This document shows, piece by piece, positions 1 to 10,189 of a stretch of 64,000 nt of DNA. The DNA lies in contig WJXW01000010.1 of the NCBI GenBank assembly GCA_015832175.1, forward strand, positions 1,364,001 through 1,428,000. Reading direction: 5' to 3'. The notes under the pieces were generated by a model, which saw nothing but the letters and a program-made list of their open reading frames with translations, was not told the origin of the DNA and did no database searches. Source of the stretch: Paraphaeosphaeria minitans. Taxonomy: Eukaryota; Ascomycota; Dothideomycetes; Pleosporales; Didymosphaeriaceae. Position 1 is the stretch's first letter; every line of letters begins with the position of its first letter. The position numbers and the translations under genes were made by a program.

Positions 1-1639
1 CTTCTAAGTGTAGGACGTAGTTAGAATATAGATATACTACCTACTCCTCCTACAATACTATTATATTTATAACATATTTTACATTTCCCTTCTTAAATAA
101 TAGAAACTAAGGTTAGAAGTAGAACATATTAACACTTAGCTACTAAAGGTCACACCTAAAAGAGGAGAAGTCTAAGAAGTAGAAAAAATCCTAGCTAAGC
201 AAATAAGAAAGGGGTAAAAGTAATACCTACTCTACTAGAAAGGCTATAATAAGACTTAGAACACCTAGATTCTAGAGTTAGACTTTAAAAATATAGATAA
301 CCTAGTCTAAACCTTTAAAGGGAAAAAAGCTGCGCATATAAAGAAAAGGTAAAGAATATAATAAGAGTATATAGAACGTAGATATAATATATATTATTAT
401 AGAGCACTATAGCTTAGGGAGCACTTATAGCTTATTAGGGGTATTTACTTAAAGCCTATAAGCTAGTTTCTAAAAAGTAATCTAACTAAACTATACGCTG
501 CCTATACCCCTACTACTTATTATTCTTATTATCTTTACTATCTTTACTATTCTTGTCTACTACACCTCTAGTAGTAACCTCTTCCTTACTTTCTTTATTG
601 CTATTATCTAAGTCGCCCTTATTACAGTAAGGAGCAGACGCTAGATTAACCTAGGATAAGTTATTAGTATACATTTTAAGTGTGGGAAAGGTGCAAACTT
701 ACTATCTACTATATAAAGGGAATAGCTACTTTAAGAGTATTAGTAATCTAACGCTACTCTACTAGAATTAAGTCTAGATACTAAGGGCTAGTAGTAGGCA
801 CCTAGGTTACTATATCTATAGGTGTACTAACATAAGCTATAACACGCTAGCAGTTAGCTAGCTCTAAGTTAAATTACTTTTAGTAATAAGCTAGTTTTAG
901 GCCTACTACCTTTACACGCTTATCTATCTTACGCTGCCCGCCTAGGGTCTCTATAACTATAATGTAGTAGTAGTTATAAAGGGCGTATAGGCGATTAAGG
1001 CGCCTATTTATTACCTTTAGCACCTATAAGTATTAGCTAAAGCGTATATATAATATGCAACTCTAGATATACTAAGTTATACCCTCTATAATTACCTTTA
1101 ATATAATAGTTATAGCGCTTATTATTATCTTTAGCGTAGTTCTTAGGAAGCTTTACTAAGTTCTGCGTATAGTGTATATAAGTTATAAGCACTACGTTAT
1201 AGTCTATACACTTAGTATTTCTACTAAACGCAAAGATAGCAGTATTATAGAGATTAGACTTCTTAATATATTTAGGTACTAGGTAGTATAGTATCTTAGG
1301 TAATGAAAGGGGTTATTTAAAGATTAAGCGCTCTGCCTATACTAAGAATAAGTTATCTATATATTATATAGGTAGAGAGCACACGAAGATTAAAATAATA
1401 TTAACACTATATAGCCCTACTACCTTATATTATAAAAGGCTACAGTAAATAGAAGGCGTAGAAGTCTTATATTAAATAACATACACGATGCGTTTATAAC
1501 GCACACTATTTACTTATAACGCGCTGTTATAGCGTACGTAATATGCACCCCTATAGACACTCTTTTCTTTTCTTATAAAGTGAGGTTTTTATTAAGGCTA
1601 TAGTATACTACAGAGGACTACAGCTAGAGGGGAAGGTTC
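1..1639 (+). mobile_element. Ty3/gypsy family A copy E1, 3' part (RIP-degraded)
   Basis: This is the 3' portion of a chromodomain Ty3/gypsy element whose 5' part lies outside the window. It aligns along its length with 51360-52996 in the same orientation. Around 170-345 the plus strand reads as a degraded chromodomain: a Val-Glu-Lys-Ile-Leu start, a Tyr-Leu-x-Tyr-x-Lys-Gly-Tyr core, and stops at the Trp codons. A 1.2-kb region follows with no sense-strand protein that I recognise; in the related copy at 17327-22993 this region carries an opposite-strand frame. It ends in a purine tract (1623-1639) immediately before the LTR, which fixes the orientation as plus. No frame is intact. Confidence 0.85.
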
Positions 1640-1855
1640 TATAATAGGTAGATTATAATATTATTATAGTATTATAGTATCTAGCGCTAAAGCCTTATAG
1701 AGGGTCTGTGCGCTAAGTAAGCTAGCTGCGCTAAACCTACGCTACACGTTAACTCTATATAAGACAAGTATTATTCTATTAATATTACTAGAGTTATCCT
1801 TTTACTATCCTTCCTAGTGTAAAGTAAGTACTATTACCTATAACTAGACCTCACA
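1640..1855 (+). repeat. LTR of gypsy family A (3' LTR of E1)
   Basis: This 216-bp LTR has the same length as those at 52997-53212 and, inverted, 17111-17326. In element orientation the family consensus begins TGTAACAGG and ends GACCTCACA; here the start is RIP-mutated to TATAATAGG. The upstream purine tract identifies it as a 3' LTR. Confidence 0.9.
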
Positions 1856-1938
1856 TTCTATTAGTTCTCTAAATACTTATCGCTATACTTTTCTACATCC
1901 TTTTAAAAGCAGCCCTATGTCCCTCGCCAAAAATATAG
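1856..1938 (-). mobile_element. Possible 5' leader remnant of an LTR-B element
   Basis: These 83 bp lie between two LTRs. Read on the minus strand directly downstream of the LTR-B copy, they include TTTTTGGCGAGGGAC, a TGG-initiated stretch at the distance expected of a primer-binding site. I infer that this is the 5' leader of a minus-strand family B element whose body was lost when family A sequence came to lie at 1855. I did not match the site to a specific tRNA. Confidence 0.4.
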
Positions 1939-2173
1939 TGTTATAGGTGCGTTTGCCTTAAGTAAGGAATATAAAAGAATAAGTTAAGTTCTCCTATCTA
2001 AAATCTATTATACAAATCTAACTACTCTAATTATCTATTAGGTCTCTTTATGTCTTCTCTAGTTGGCGCTCCCTTCTCTTCCTTTATCTATTCCCTAATT
2101 AGCTATCTTAAACAATAGCTAATTAGCCCTATGTTTCTCCAATTCTCTATCGTAGGCCAACCTTTACACTACA
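1939..2173 (-). repeat. LTR of family B (inverted relative to 14310-14537)
   Basis: This is a 235-bp repeat. On the minus strand it starts TGTAGTGTAAAGG and ends CACCTATAACA, and it is the inverted counterpart of the LTR at 14310-14537. No family B polypurine tract lies on its right side, so the element it belonged to probably extended left. I see no clear 5-bp target duplication. Confidence 0.85.
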
Positions 2174-3427
2174 TTACTTTAAGGCCGCCTAGGGAGACTA
2201 TAGGTACAATAATAGTCCTATTTGGCCTATAAGGAAGAATATATAAATATTATAAGGGAAACTATAATAGATAGCTAAAGAAGTTAGAATAGGCGTAGGT
2301 TACGGTTGGTATAGGAAAAAGAGAATAGAGAAGGGAAGAAAGGACGTAGAGTAATATAAATATAAGGAGACTATAATAGTAATACACTACTAAGGTAATA
2401 GACACATAATAATTATATTAAAAAGGGTAGGAGCGCTATCCTATCGCCTTATAATAATAAAGTAAATAAACGAACTGCCTAATAAGGGCCCTTACTATAA
2501 GACCGCCTTAGGGCTGCCTCTACACTATAAGGGAACTCTTACTAAAATAATAATAAGTTTTTAATAGAAAAATAACGCCTATAACACTACTACCTTACTA
2601 TAGCACTATATTTTAAAGATCTCTAAGGCTTACCATTTAACTAAGATATTTAAACTAAGTAAGGTCTAGAATATATAATAGGCTAGGGCTATGCCCTAGC
2701 CTTTAGAAAGATCTTAAGGAAAGGAACTACCCTAAAAAAGTAGACTTACTAAGGAAAACTCTTCTTATAAGTAGCACACCCCCTATAGAGACTTAATATC
2801 TAGAATTTGTTCTTTATATTTGGCACTTACAGTTCTATTTACTCTCTAAGGCTAGCCTATAAGACTATAGGCTTAAAATATAAGACTATCTAGAGTTTCT
2901 AAATAATTAGTATTTTACCTTTACTAATAAGGTAGTAAAGTAGCTACTTAAGACCTATAATACGCTTATATTATAGTAGGTAGGCAAATTAATAGCTCTA
3001 TTAGGCGATGTATAGTAACTTAGGCTAGATAAGTTTTATATAGAGTAGGGTATATAGCTCTCTAAGCGTTACTAGACGCCTCTATTTACCTTTAGTAGCT
3101 ATAGCCTAAGCTCTCTAGGGCCTTATATTAGCTCTACCTACTAGCTAGAGTATATAGGGTAATATTTTTACTATACTATTTTATATAAATAACGCTATAG
3201 TTAAGTATTTTAAGTATTTTAGGTAATATAAGTTACTAAGCATCTTAACACTATAAAAATATTATAATAGTACTCTAATAGTACTCCTAGCTGCCTTAAT
3301 ACTATAAAAATATTATAATATCGCGCCTAGCTACCTTAAGGTCTACCTTAGCGTTAATTAATTAACTATGCGCCTAGCTAGAGCTCTAGCATCTTAATTT
3401 AGCTAAGATAGGCCTTAGCCCTGTATA
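2174..3427. other. Unidentified RIP-degraded repeat relic
   Basis: This is 1.25 kb of TpA-rich sequence without any long open frame. One plus-strand frame around 2730-3170 is interrupted only by TAG/TAA at positions compatible with former Gln or Trp codons, so it was probably coding once. The readable residues match no transposon domain I recognise. It resembles no other segment of this window, so its repeat status is inferred from base composition alone. Confidence 0.5.
3249..3340. repeat. Two-copy tandem repeat, about 51-bp period
   Basis: The motif CTATAAAAATATTATAATA occurs at 3251 and again at 3302, each time followed by a related CCTAGCTGCC/CCTAGCTACC segment. The second copy is shorter. 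Confidence 0.7.
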
Positions 3428-3451
3428 AAATACTATACGCGTATAGTATTT
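3428..3451. repeat. Perfect 24-bp palindrome at the edge of the GC island
   Basis: The two 12-bp arms AAATACTATACG and CGTATAGTATTT are perfectly complementary. The palindrome lies exactly where TpA-rich sequence gives way to GC-balanced sequence. Function unknown. Confidence 0.8.
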
Positions 3452-4513
3452 CTGTGCGTTTTGGCGATGTCTTGGCCCGGATCTGAGTCATCCAAATCTA
3501 CCAGCATTATACGCGGGACCGCTAGCGCCTTCCAGTCTCGGCAATTGCAGGGGACGCGCCGCTCAACACCACGGATGCCATGTCCACGATGCCCATGTCC
3601 AACGATGTCATGTCCACGATACCCACCATCTGGATACCATCACGACCGCCATCCCATGCGATTCAACCAGGTCGTGATCGTAGTGCCAGATTAGTATCCA
3701 CAGAATGTGCCCGTGATTTGTAGTCCCGTCTATTCTTTGGCCTCTTCAAAGTGCGTCTGCATCACGCTGTCTTGGGCCTGATGGAAACGCCGAGTCGCAG
3801 TCTGGAAAGAGATAGGTTGTTCCTCCCCAAATGGTGCTCAGACAAACTGTTGTGCCACGACAATGTCTCGTCCAACCTTGTCAGGCTGGCAGACCTGCTG
3901 CCCGACGCCATATGCCACCTCACTTGACTACCTTGAACCAACAACACCCAGGTGGGATCCCTGGGGCCGTGAATCAACTCCGCCATCTGCGTTGACAATC
4001 TGATGCCGCCCAAAAGACTCGCCCCTCCATCTCAGCGTGAGCATGGGCGCCGGTCGCCGTTTGCCTTCGCTCTTGCCGAGAACGTGCTCACGACACCACC
4101 ACCACCACAACAACAACAACAACAACAGCAGCAGCTTACCTTGCCTACTTCCATCTTCGCTCCTAAAAGACCACCCATCGTTACCTTCACCTCCAATACA
4201 CGGGGCTGCGGGCTGGTCCTTTGCCCGACTCAGCTCCGCGTCACTCACTTCCCGCTCCTGCCTAGATAATTGCGCAGGTATTCGCTACACTTCGCCACGA
4301 TTCTTTGCGAAAACAACTCCAAACTCGGACGTCGCCTCTGTAGCATAGCAAGTCTCACCGGGACTTACTCAACTGCACGACAGTCTCCAATCACCCTGCA
4401 GCTCCAATGATGCGCGCATGTACACCCCATTCAAGCTCTCATGCGCCTGCTAAAAACAGACGCAGACACGCAATGTGCCGAAGCGCAGAGCGCCCGCTTG
4501 TACGCACATCAGC
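3452..4513 (+). other. GC-balanced 5' flank of the island, no convincing gene
   Basis: Base composition changes abruptly here to normal CpA/TpG content, so this sequence has not been through RIP. Short open frames exist on both strands, but none has a good start context together with protein-like composition, and several merely translate the triplet repeat at 4094-4134. A short imperfect repetition of ATGTCCACGATGCC-like units occurs around 3577-3622. The last few hundred bases are pyrimidine-rich, as in many ascomycete promoters, and presumably contain the promoter and 5' UTR of the gene at 4514. I see no clear TATA box. Confidence 0.55.
4094..4134. repeat. CAC/CAA/CAG triplet microsatellite
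   Basis: Consecutive CAC, then CAA, then CAG triplets. It produces artificial poly-Gln, poly-His/Asn and poly-Leu/Trp frames on the two strands. It lies about 380 bp upstream of the predicted start codon, so it is probably promoter or 5' UTR sequence. Confidence 0.9.
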
Positions 4514-5909
4514 ATGGAGCGCATCCCGCTGGGCCTCTCTGATGGCTTTTCGTGCCCAAGCTGTGGCAACTACCGAGTTCTGGGCTTTCTCTACGTCTGC
4601 CGACAGGAGCGCGACATAGCCTACTCCGAGATCCATACGGCCCACGCACCGGAAAAAAATCGCTCGACAAAGTCGGATCTGCGCAGGGAGATGGAGGGTA
4701 TTGGTCTGGGTGAGAGTGTCATTGTGACCGCGGAGCAGGGTCTTTATACGGACGAGCAACTGGCCAGCTTGAAGGCGAAAAAGACGGAGCTCAATGGAGT
4801 CGTTGCCGGATCCCTTCAGGCGGCGCAGATGAGGGACGCAATCATTCACGTGCCCGTCAACAGCATCCCTGAAGCATTCGAGGTACGTTGGCCGATTGCC
4901 TCTGCTCCAAGCAATTACAGTACCAAGTGAAAAGATTGAGCGATTTTATTGCTCTTTCTGGGGTGACAAAGTGTGCTCGATCGGTCTTTCAGCCATCGTT
5001 GTCTTACAAACTTGTGCAGGACTATATTAACACCTTGCTCAGACTGTCCCGAGCTGCCAGATAGTTGCCTGCCACGCCTGTCGGCCATACTTTAGGGATC
5101 GTATATCCATGTCGTTCGACGCTGTCTTCAAGGATGAAGTCCTTCCAATACAACCCGCTGAAGCGAACCTTCTCCCGGTCAAGTCGGCGCAGACCATCCG
5201 CAACATTTCTTGTCGCCCCATCCCGGCTCCACTGCGCATCACAGTCGAAGAAAACATGCCGAGCACGCTTCTGGTATCTTCCGGTTTCCGAGACGAATCG
5301 CCATCGACGCCCTCACAATCCAGCATGTATACCTACAAGACCACGCAATCAGAGATCGACACCGTAAACATCACGCGCCGTCACCGTCGTCGCTTTTTCA
5401 AAATGGGCCATCGCTCTTCTGGCGAACTCAGTCGCGATCTCTCCCGTCAACTGCCTCTCTTCTTCCGCCAAGGACTCAAAGATACCTTCAAGGGTATTTT
5501 CCGCGCTACGGCACGAGACTCCAGCTCGTCGGGCTCTAATATCACGCTTCCTATGCCGCATACGGCCGCTGCTAGAGACACCGCGGACGTGGCCGCGATG
5601 GGCGAGTTTGACATGAGCGCGCTGCGCCGCGTGAAGCGCCAGAAAGATTGCCTTGATCTGAGGCAGGACCACAAGAATGGTGCCCGTGCTTCAGAACAAG
5701 ACAACCAGAACTGTGTGCTGAGGCGACAGTTCTCGAGCAGGACTGACGGCGAGTCGGACAGCTCTGGTTCGATGATCTCGGTCTACTCGTGTGTATCTGA
5801 GGGAAGCGAGGTGGAAGTGGAGGGCGGATTGGCCTTGACCGAGGAAGCCGTCGAGATACACATGCCGGACATTATCAGTGACCCCGACAGCATCATGACG
5901 CAGGTCTAG
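4514..5909 (+). CDS. Uncharacterised fungal protein with two split Cys-x2-Cys pairs (2 exons)
   Basis: The predicted 411-residue protein is joined from exons 4514-4882 (123 codons) and 5043-5909 (288 codons plus TAG). The ATG at 4514 has A at -3 and G at +4; the open frame runs upstream of it without another ATG. The N-terminus has a CPSCG motif (Cys14, Cys17) and Cys29. Residues about 65-110 are charged and probably helical. Just after the splice come Cys128 and a C-H-A-C-R-P-Y-F-R-D-R segment with Cys133 and Cys136. The two Cys-x2-Cys knuckles could form one zinc site split by an insertion. Residues 235-243 are a strongly basic RRHRRRFFK cluster, a possible nuclear signal; 316-324 are also basic; the last 50 residues are acidic and Ser-rich. 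There is no signal peptide or membrane segment. From memory, hypothetical ascomycete proteins share this CHxCRPYxRDR pattern; I could not verify that. Function unknown. The gene is alone in its island and its codons look unmutated. Confidence 0.75.
4883..5042 (+). other. Predicted 160-nt intron
   Basis: The 5' site GTACGT fits the fungal GTANGT consensus. The 3' site is TTGCTCAG, preceded by TATTAAC as a plausible branch site. This pairing keeps phase 0 and joins the first exon to the CHACRPYFRDR-coding frame, which is open from 5031. A second acceptor (GTGCAG, ending 5019) would add only 14 codons before TAG at 5062-5064, so I prefer 5042. Confidence 0.7.
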
Positions 5910-6327
5910 GGGTGGGAAATGTGAAAATGGTAAGGTTGGGACTTGGCCTCTCAGTCGATGGGTGGCCTGCGTTGCAAGTCATGGACGTTCTGGATCCTTT
6001 TGGCAGAATACCCCTGGGCGAGTGCTTTGAATACTTCGTATGACATCCTGAATTTTACTATGCCAGATCTTCAAGTCGTTCCTTTGTATGGATGACTTCT
6101 ATTTTTGTGGTTGAGAGTCAGGCTTTCAGATATCCTTGGGGATGTTTCTTTACCTGAAACTTAGTCCAGACCCAGCATTTTCACTTCGTACCTGTCTTGG
6201 AAATGGAGCTCAAATACCTGATTGTTGTCAGAGCTCGGTACCTGGTACCCGGCTGCACCAGCGGAAGGCACGTGACCCACACGTATATAGTAGGTAGGGG
6301 AGCTAACGGAGTGATCTAGCAGCAGGT
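5910..6327 (+). other. 3' flank of the gene; end of GC-balanced sequence
   Basis: This is un-RIPped sequence after the stop codon, presumably the 3' UTR and terminator region. I see no canonical AATAAA. A CACGTG hexamer lies near 6270. The sequence ends abruptly at 6327, where family A LTR sequence begins. Confidence 0.55.
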
Positions 6328-6629
6328 TGTGAGGTCTAGTTATAGGGAATAGTATTTGCTTCACACTAGGAAGGATAGTGAAAGAATAACTTAATAGTAT
6401 TAAGTAGAATAATGTAATAGGTAGATCGCGATATTATAATAGTGTTGTGGCATCTGGCGCTAAGGCCCTATAAGGGGCCTGTGCGCTAGGTAAGCTAGCT
6501 GCGCAAAACCTACCTTATACCCTAATTTTAGAGAAGTTAAGTATTATTCTACTTACTATATACTAAGTTATCTTTTTACTATTCTTTTTAGTATAAAGTA
6601 AATACTATTACTTATAAGTAGACTTTATA
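6328..6629. repeat. Head-to-head pair of gypsy A LTR pieces
   Basis: 6328-6404 matches the outer end of the family A LTR in minus orientation (TGTGAGGTCTAGTTATAG start). It is followed directly by a plus-orientation family A LTR (about 6405-6629, TGTAATAGG start, GACTTTATA end). The last ~85 bp are therefore the inverse complement of the first ~80 bp, so the whole behaves as a 302-bp element with long terminal inverted repeats. No flanking target duplication (CAGGT left, TAATA right). It forms the right boundary of the gene island. Confidence 0.75.
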
Positions 6630-6636
6630 TAATAAT

Positions 6637-6753
6637 TATTATAGGCTACATCCTAGTAGATATTCTTATTTTATATGCTTTAACCTTAGGCCTATTATGG
6701 GCTACGCCCTAGTAGATATTCTTATTCTATATACTTTAACCTTAGGCCTATTA
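6637..6753. repeat. Two-copy 56-bp tandem repeat
   Basis: Two units, each containing CCTAGTAGATATTCTTATT and ending CTTAGGCCTATTA, are spaced 56 bp apart. The copies differ mainly by C/T or G/A changes, as RIP would produce. Confidence 0.8.
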
Positions 6754-6772
6754 GGTTATTTAGATCTAATCT

Positions 6773-6967
6773 TATTAAAGTAAAACACTCACTTCCGTGA
6801 TTCTTTCTAGATCCACTAATTCATATCACAGGATTCTTGCTAAGAGGCTCGTTTCTTTTATATATAGTCTGCCCTTTCGGCATCCTTTCCTACAATTAGC
6901 TATTTATATTCTTTACAACTCTGCTCCTAAATATCTTATAATAGTTTGAGCCCTTTTTACCACAATA
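6773..6967 (+). repeat. Solo LTR of copia family X
   Basis: This 195-bp repeat is identical in length to the seven LTR-X copies further right but in opposite orientation (starts TATTAAAG, ends CCACAATA). No copia sequence adjoins it and no 5-bp duplication flanks it (AATCT versus CTAGC). It is probably a solo LTR whose flank was rearranged. Confidence 0.85.
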
Positions 6968-8369
6968 CTAGCTAATAACTAATACGCTTTTAATAAGCTT
7001 ATAGGGCTAACCCTTTATATAGAATATAATAATAGGTTATTTAAGAGCTCCTATAACCTTATTATAAACCCTAGTGCAGGTACTTAGGTAATTCGCGATT
7101 AGGAATATTAAGTATAGGCTTATAGGACCTATAAAGACACTAGGTATATTATAAAGAACTGCCCCTAGCGCTAAGGCCTTATTAAAAGAAGTTAGTACTA
7201 TAAAATCTTTAACACTAATAGCTAGTTTTTTAACTTCTACTATAGCCTAAAACACCTTTAGATAGAGAAATTTAGGGGGCCTATACCCTGTTCCTAAGGA
7301 GATACACAGCTCTAGTACCTACTTAGGGAGATTAAATAGTATTTTAACGTTACTAATAAGGATTTAGAGAAGAATTTTAGCTAAGTGCTAGGCCTAGAGG
7401 GTAAGAAAGCCTCTACTAATTTTAAATATAAATTAGGCTAATTGCATTTTAGGTTAATAAGTAGTAAGTAGGGAGACTAGGAGCTAGAAATAGAAGTAAT
7501 AAGAAGGGCTAAAGCCTTCTACGCTACTCTATTAGAGGTCTCTTACTTATCTAAAGAAGTTAATATAACTAAAGAAGTAAATACTACTAGGACTAGAGTA
7601 GTAGAAAAGAGCTTATAAGAATAACAGAACTAACTAAGTATTAAAAGGGTTATAGGGGCTAGAGTAAGTAAACTAGTGTTAGTGGCTTAAATAAGAGACC
7701 TTTAGGAAAGAAGGATTAGGATTTATCCCTAGCTACAAATTAGAGAATTCTACCTAGGATCTCTTCTACTAGTAATTAATAATAATAAATTAGTGCTATA
7801 AGTAGTAGTTATAGAAGTAAACTAAAGAGCCTCTAAACCTACTAAAATAATAGAGGAGAGTATTATCTAAGCTATACTAGAAGCTAAGGCTGCTAGTAGA
7901 AAGAAGAGTACTTAAATAGCCTCTACTCCTCTATTAGATAAAGAGCTAGTTGCACTTTTTAATAACCTAAATACTAATTCTATTCTAATAGCAGCACTAA
8001 CCTAAAAGGTAAAAGGTATTATAGTTAGATTAATATTTTCTTAAGATAAATTATATTTAAAGGCCTAGTAACTACTCTCTAGAAAGGAAAAAGAGTCTAA
8101 TAACTAATTAGATAGGAGCAAATTAGGAAATATATTTATAGAAACATAATAAAGATAGGCTTTAATAGAAAAACGGAGTTAGGACTACCCTTAAGAACCT
8201 ACTATCTTGTTAGAAGTAATAATAGAGAAGTTACGCCCTAGCTTATACTAGATTACGTAAGGAAACGCTGCATAGAATACCTAATACAGTATTAGAGAGG
8301 TATAGAATAGATATTAGAAAGAAGCTAATAAGATTAACCTCTAAAGTCGCACTAAGCTAGAAAAATAGA

Positions 8370-8850
8370 TAGGAGTCTAGAGCATTCTAGTAAAACTCCC
8401 TATCTATTTTATTACTATTTTTAGAAGCTACTACAAGATTCTACTTAACTTAGGATTAAAACTAAATGTTATAAAGTATACTACTATAAGGGCACTTAAT
8501 ATTATAATCTAGAGCTAAGATTAGAGCTACTTACCTACTAAAGAATAATTAGGTATAGTAGGAGCTAGTAGAGATTTAGATAAGTATATAGGAACTGCCT
8601 ATAGTGTACTACTTAAACTTAGGCTAATTACAATTCCTATTTATTTTAAGATTATAAGAAATGTTAGAAGGCCTATTATTTTAGGTACCCCCTTTATAAT
8701 AGCTGCTTAGTTAGCTATAGAATTCACCCTAATAGGCTAATGCCTGTGTAGGATTACCTCTATAGATAGGAAAAAAATAGTCTTTTTTCTTAGGTTAGAT
8801 ACTCTACTACTTTCTAACTATAAGACAAGTAATAAGGATTTAGGAAACGT
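8370..8850 (+). pseudogene. Retropepsin-like protease relic of gypsy C
   Basis: The frame reads a Leu-Leu-Asp-Leu-Gly active-site-like segment near 8440, where Asp-Ser/Thr-Gly is expected, and then an Ile-Ile-Leu-Gly-Thr-Pro-Phe segment near 8675, equivalent to the conserved ILGxPWL of retropepsins. Stops fall at Gln-type codons. It would process the Gag-Pol polyprotein. Inactive here. Confidence 0.65.
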
Positions 8851-9479
8851 GTAAAGGGTCTGCTTATAGGGGAAGTACACTTACTATAGGGTTACCCTAT
8901 TAGTGCGTACCTTAGTGATAAAAAGGTAGAAGATAGAGAAGATAAGTAAGAAATTAGTTAAGTAGAATTAATTAGATAATAAGCGCGAGAACGTTAAGTA
9001 ATAGTAGCTAGGTAATTAGGAACTACCTATACTATACATAAAAAGGTAGTAAATAAAGTTTAGCCTATAGATAACCTAAGAGGAGACCGCCTATTAGAGG
9101 TAGAGAGATTAGATTAGAGAGAAAGAGCTATTAAATAATAATAAGCTATAATAGCTTTTTAGAGACCTTAACTAGATGTATATTTAGGAATGTTTAAACC
9201 TAGATATATAGATTTTAGAAAGGGGCACTAATTAACACCTAAATAACTAAAGGATATAAATATTAGAGACTAGCTAAAACCTATAGAAATTTTATTTATC
9301 TATAAGCTAATGTTCTATTAGGAGGCAGCTCTAGCCTAGGAATTTAGTAAGATAATAACTATTAGTAAGGATATTATGCCTCTGTACTAGATTTAGACTA
9401 TCCTATATAAAGTCTAGTAGGTAAGAGGCTTTAACTGCCTAAAAAAGCTAGTGCCTATAGTATACTAGATAATTTTAGA

Positions 9480-10180
9480 TTAGATTAACTAAAAAGTCCT
9501 TAAAATATGTAATAGCTAATATTAAAACCCCTAGTTCCTAGTACTAAAGAAAAATAAAAGGTACTAATTAATTAACAACACCTAGTTCTATAATAAGGTT
9601 TTAGAAAGAGATGCTAATCTCCCACCCTTAGCTAATAAGTTTTTAGAGGGAATTAGAGGTAGAGCAATCTATTCTTTATTTAATCTATTTTTAGGGTTTA
9701 ACTAGATACCGCTCTATATAGCCTTAAAAGATATAACAGCTTTCTAGATACTTATAGGCCTTATAAGGCACTGCACACTGCTATAAGGTATAATAAATTT
9801 ACTAGGAGTTTTCTAGAGAGCTGTATAAATAATCTTTTAGAGGTATTTCCCTAATACTTTACCCTTTATTAATAATATTATATTAGTAGGACTAAAGTTA
9901 ACTTATAGAGATAAAGAAGCCCTTCTTAGGGTACACTAATTTATGCTTAAACATATTATACAGCTAGATAGGGTACTTGCTAACCTAAAGAGGGCCTATA
10001 CTACTATATTAGGAACAAAATCCTTCTAGGGAGTAAACTAAATAGAAATTATAAGATATAAGGTATCGCCTAATAGCTAATTGCCCTAAGATAAGAAAGT
10101 GGCTAAGATTCTATACTAGAAAGAATACACAAATTAAGGAGAAGTCTAATAGTTTATTAGGATTTACACTTACTATTACT
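9480..10180 (+). pseudogene. Reverse transcriptase relic of gypsy C
   Basis: The frame shows, in order, a Leu-Val-Leu-Lys-Lys-Asn-Lys-x-Tyr-x-Leu-Ile-Asn-Asn block, an Arg-Asp-Ala-Asn-Leu-Pro-Pro block, and at 9865-9876 Phe-Ile-Asn-Asn where the catalytic [F/Y]xDD should be. Both catalytic aspartates read as Asn, the G-to-A outcome of RIP. A Leu-Asp-Arg-Val-Leu-Ala-Asn-Leu-Lys-Arg-Ala segment follows, as in fungal gypsy RTs. Confidence 0.8.
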
Positions 10181-10189
10181 AATAGATCT

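Noticed and set aside
3461..3694. 77-codon plus-strand frame at the start of the GC island
   Set aside because: It has a TTG start and translates a short ATGTCCACGATG-type repetition; no protein-like features and no splice partners seen.
3928..4348. Poly-Leu/Trp, poly-Gln and His/Asn frames on both strands
   Set aside because: All are translations of the triplet microsatellite at 4094-4134 in different frames.
4439..5704. Frames on the minus strand and in other phases over the gene
   Set aside because: They overlap the two-exon gene, which has the better start context, splice sites and protein composition.
4514..5909. Secreted effector, as often found in AT-rich isochores
   Set aside because: The N-terminus is not a signal peptide and the protein has basic and acidic soluble segments.
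6161..6364. 67-codon minus-strand frame ending the island
   Set aside because: It starts inside LTR fragment 6328-6629 and crosses the composition boundary; most likely chance.
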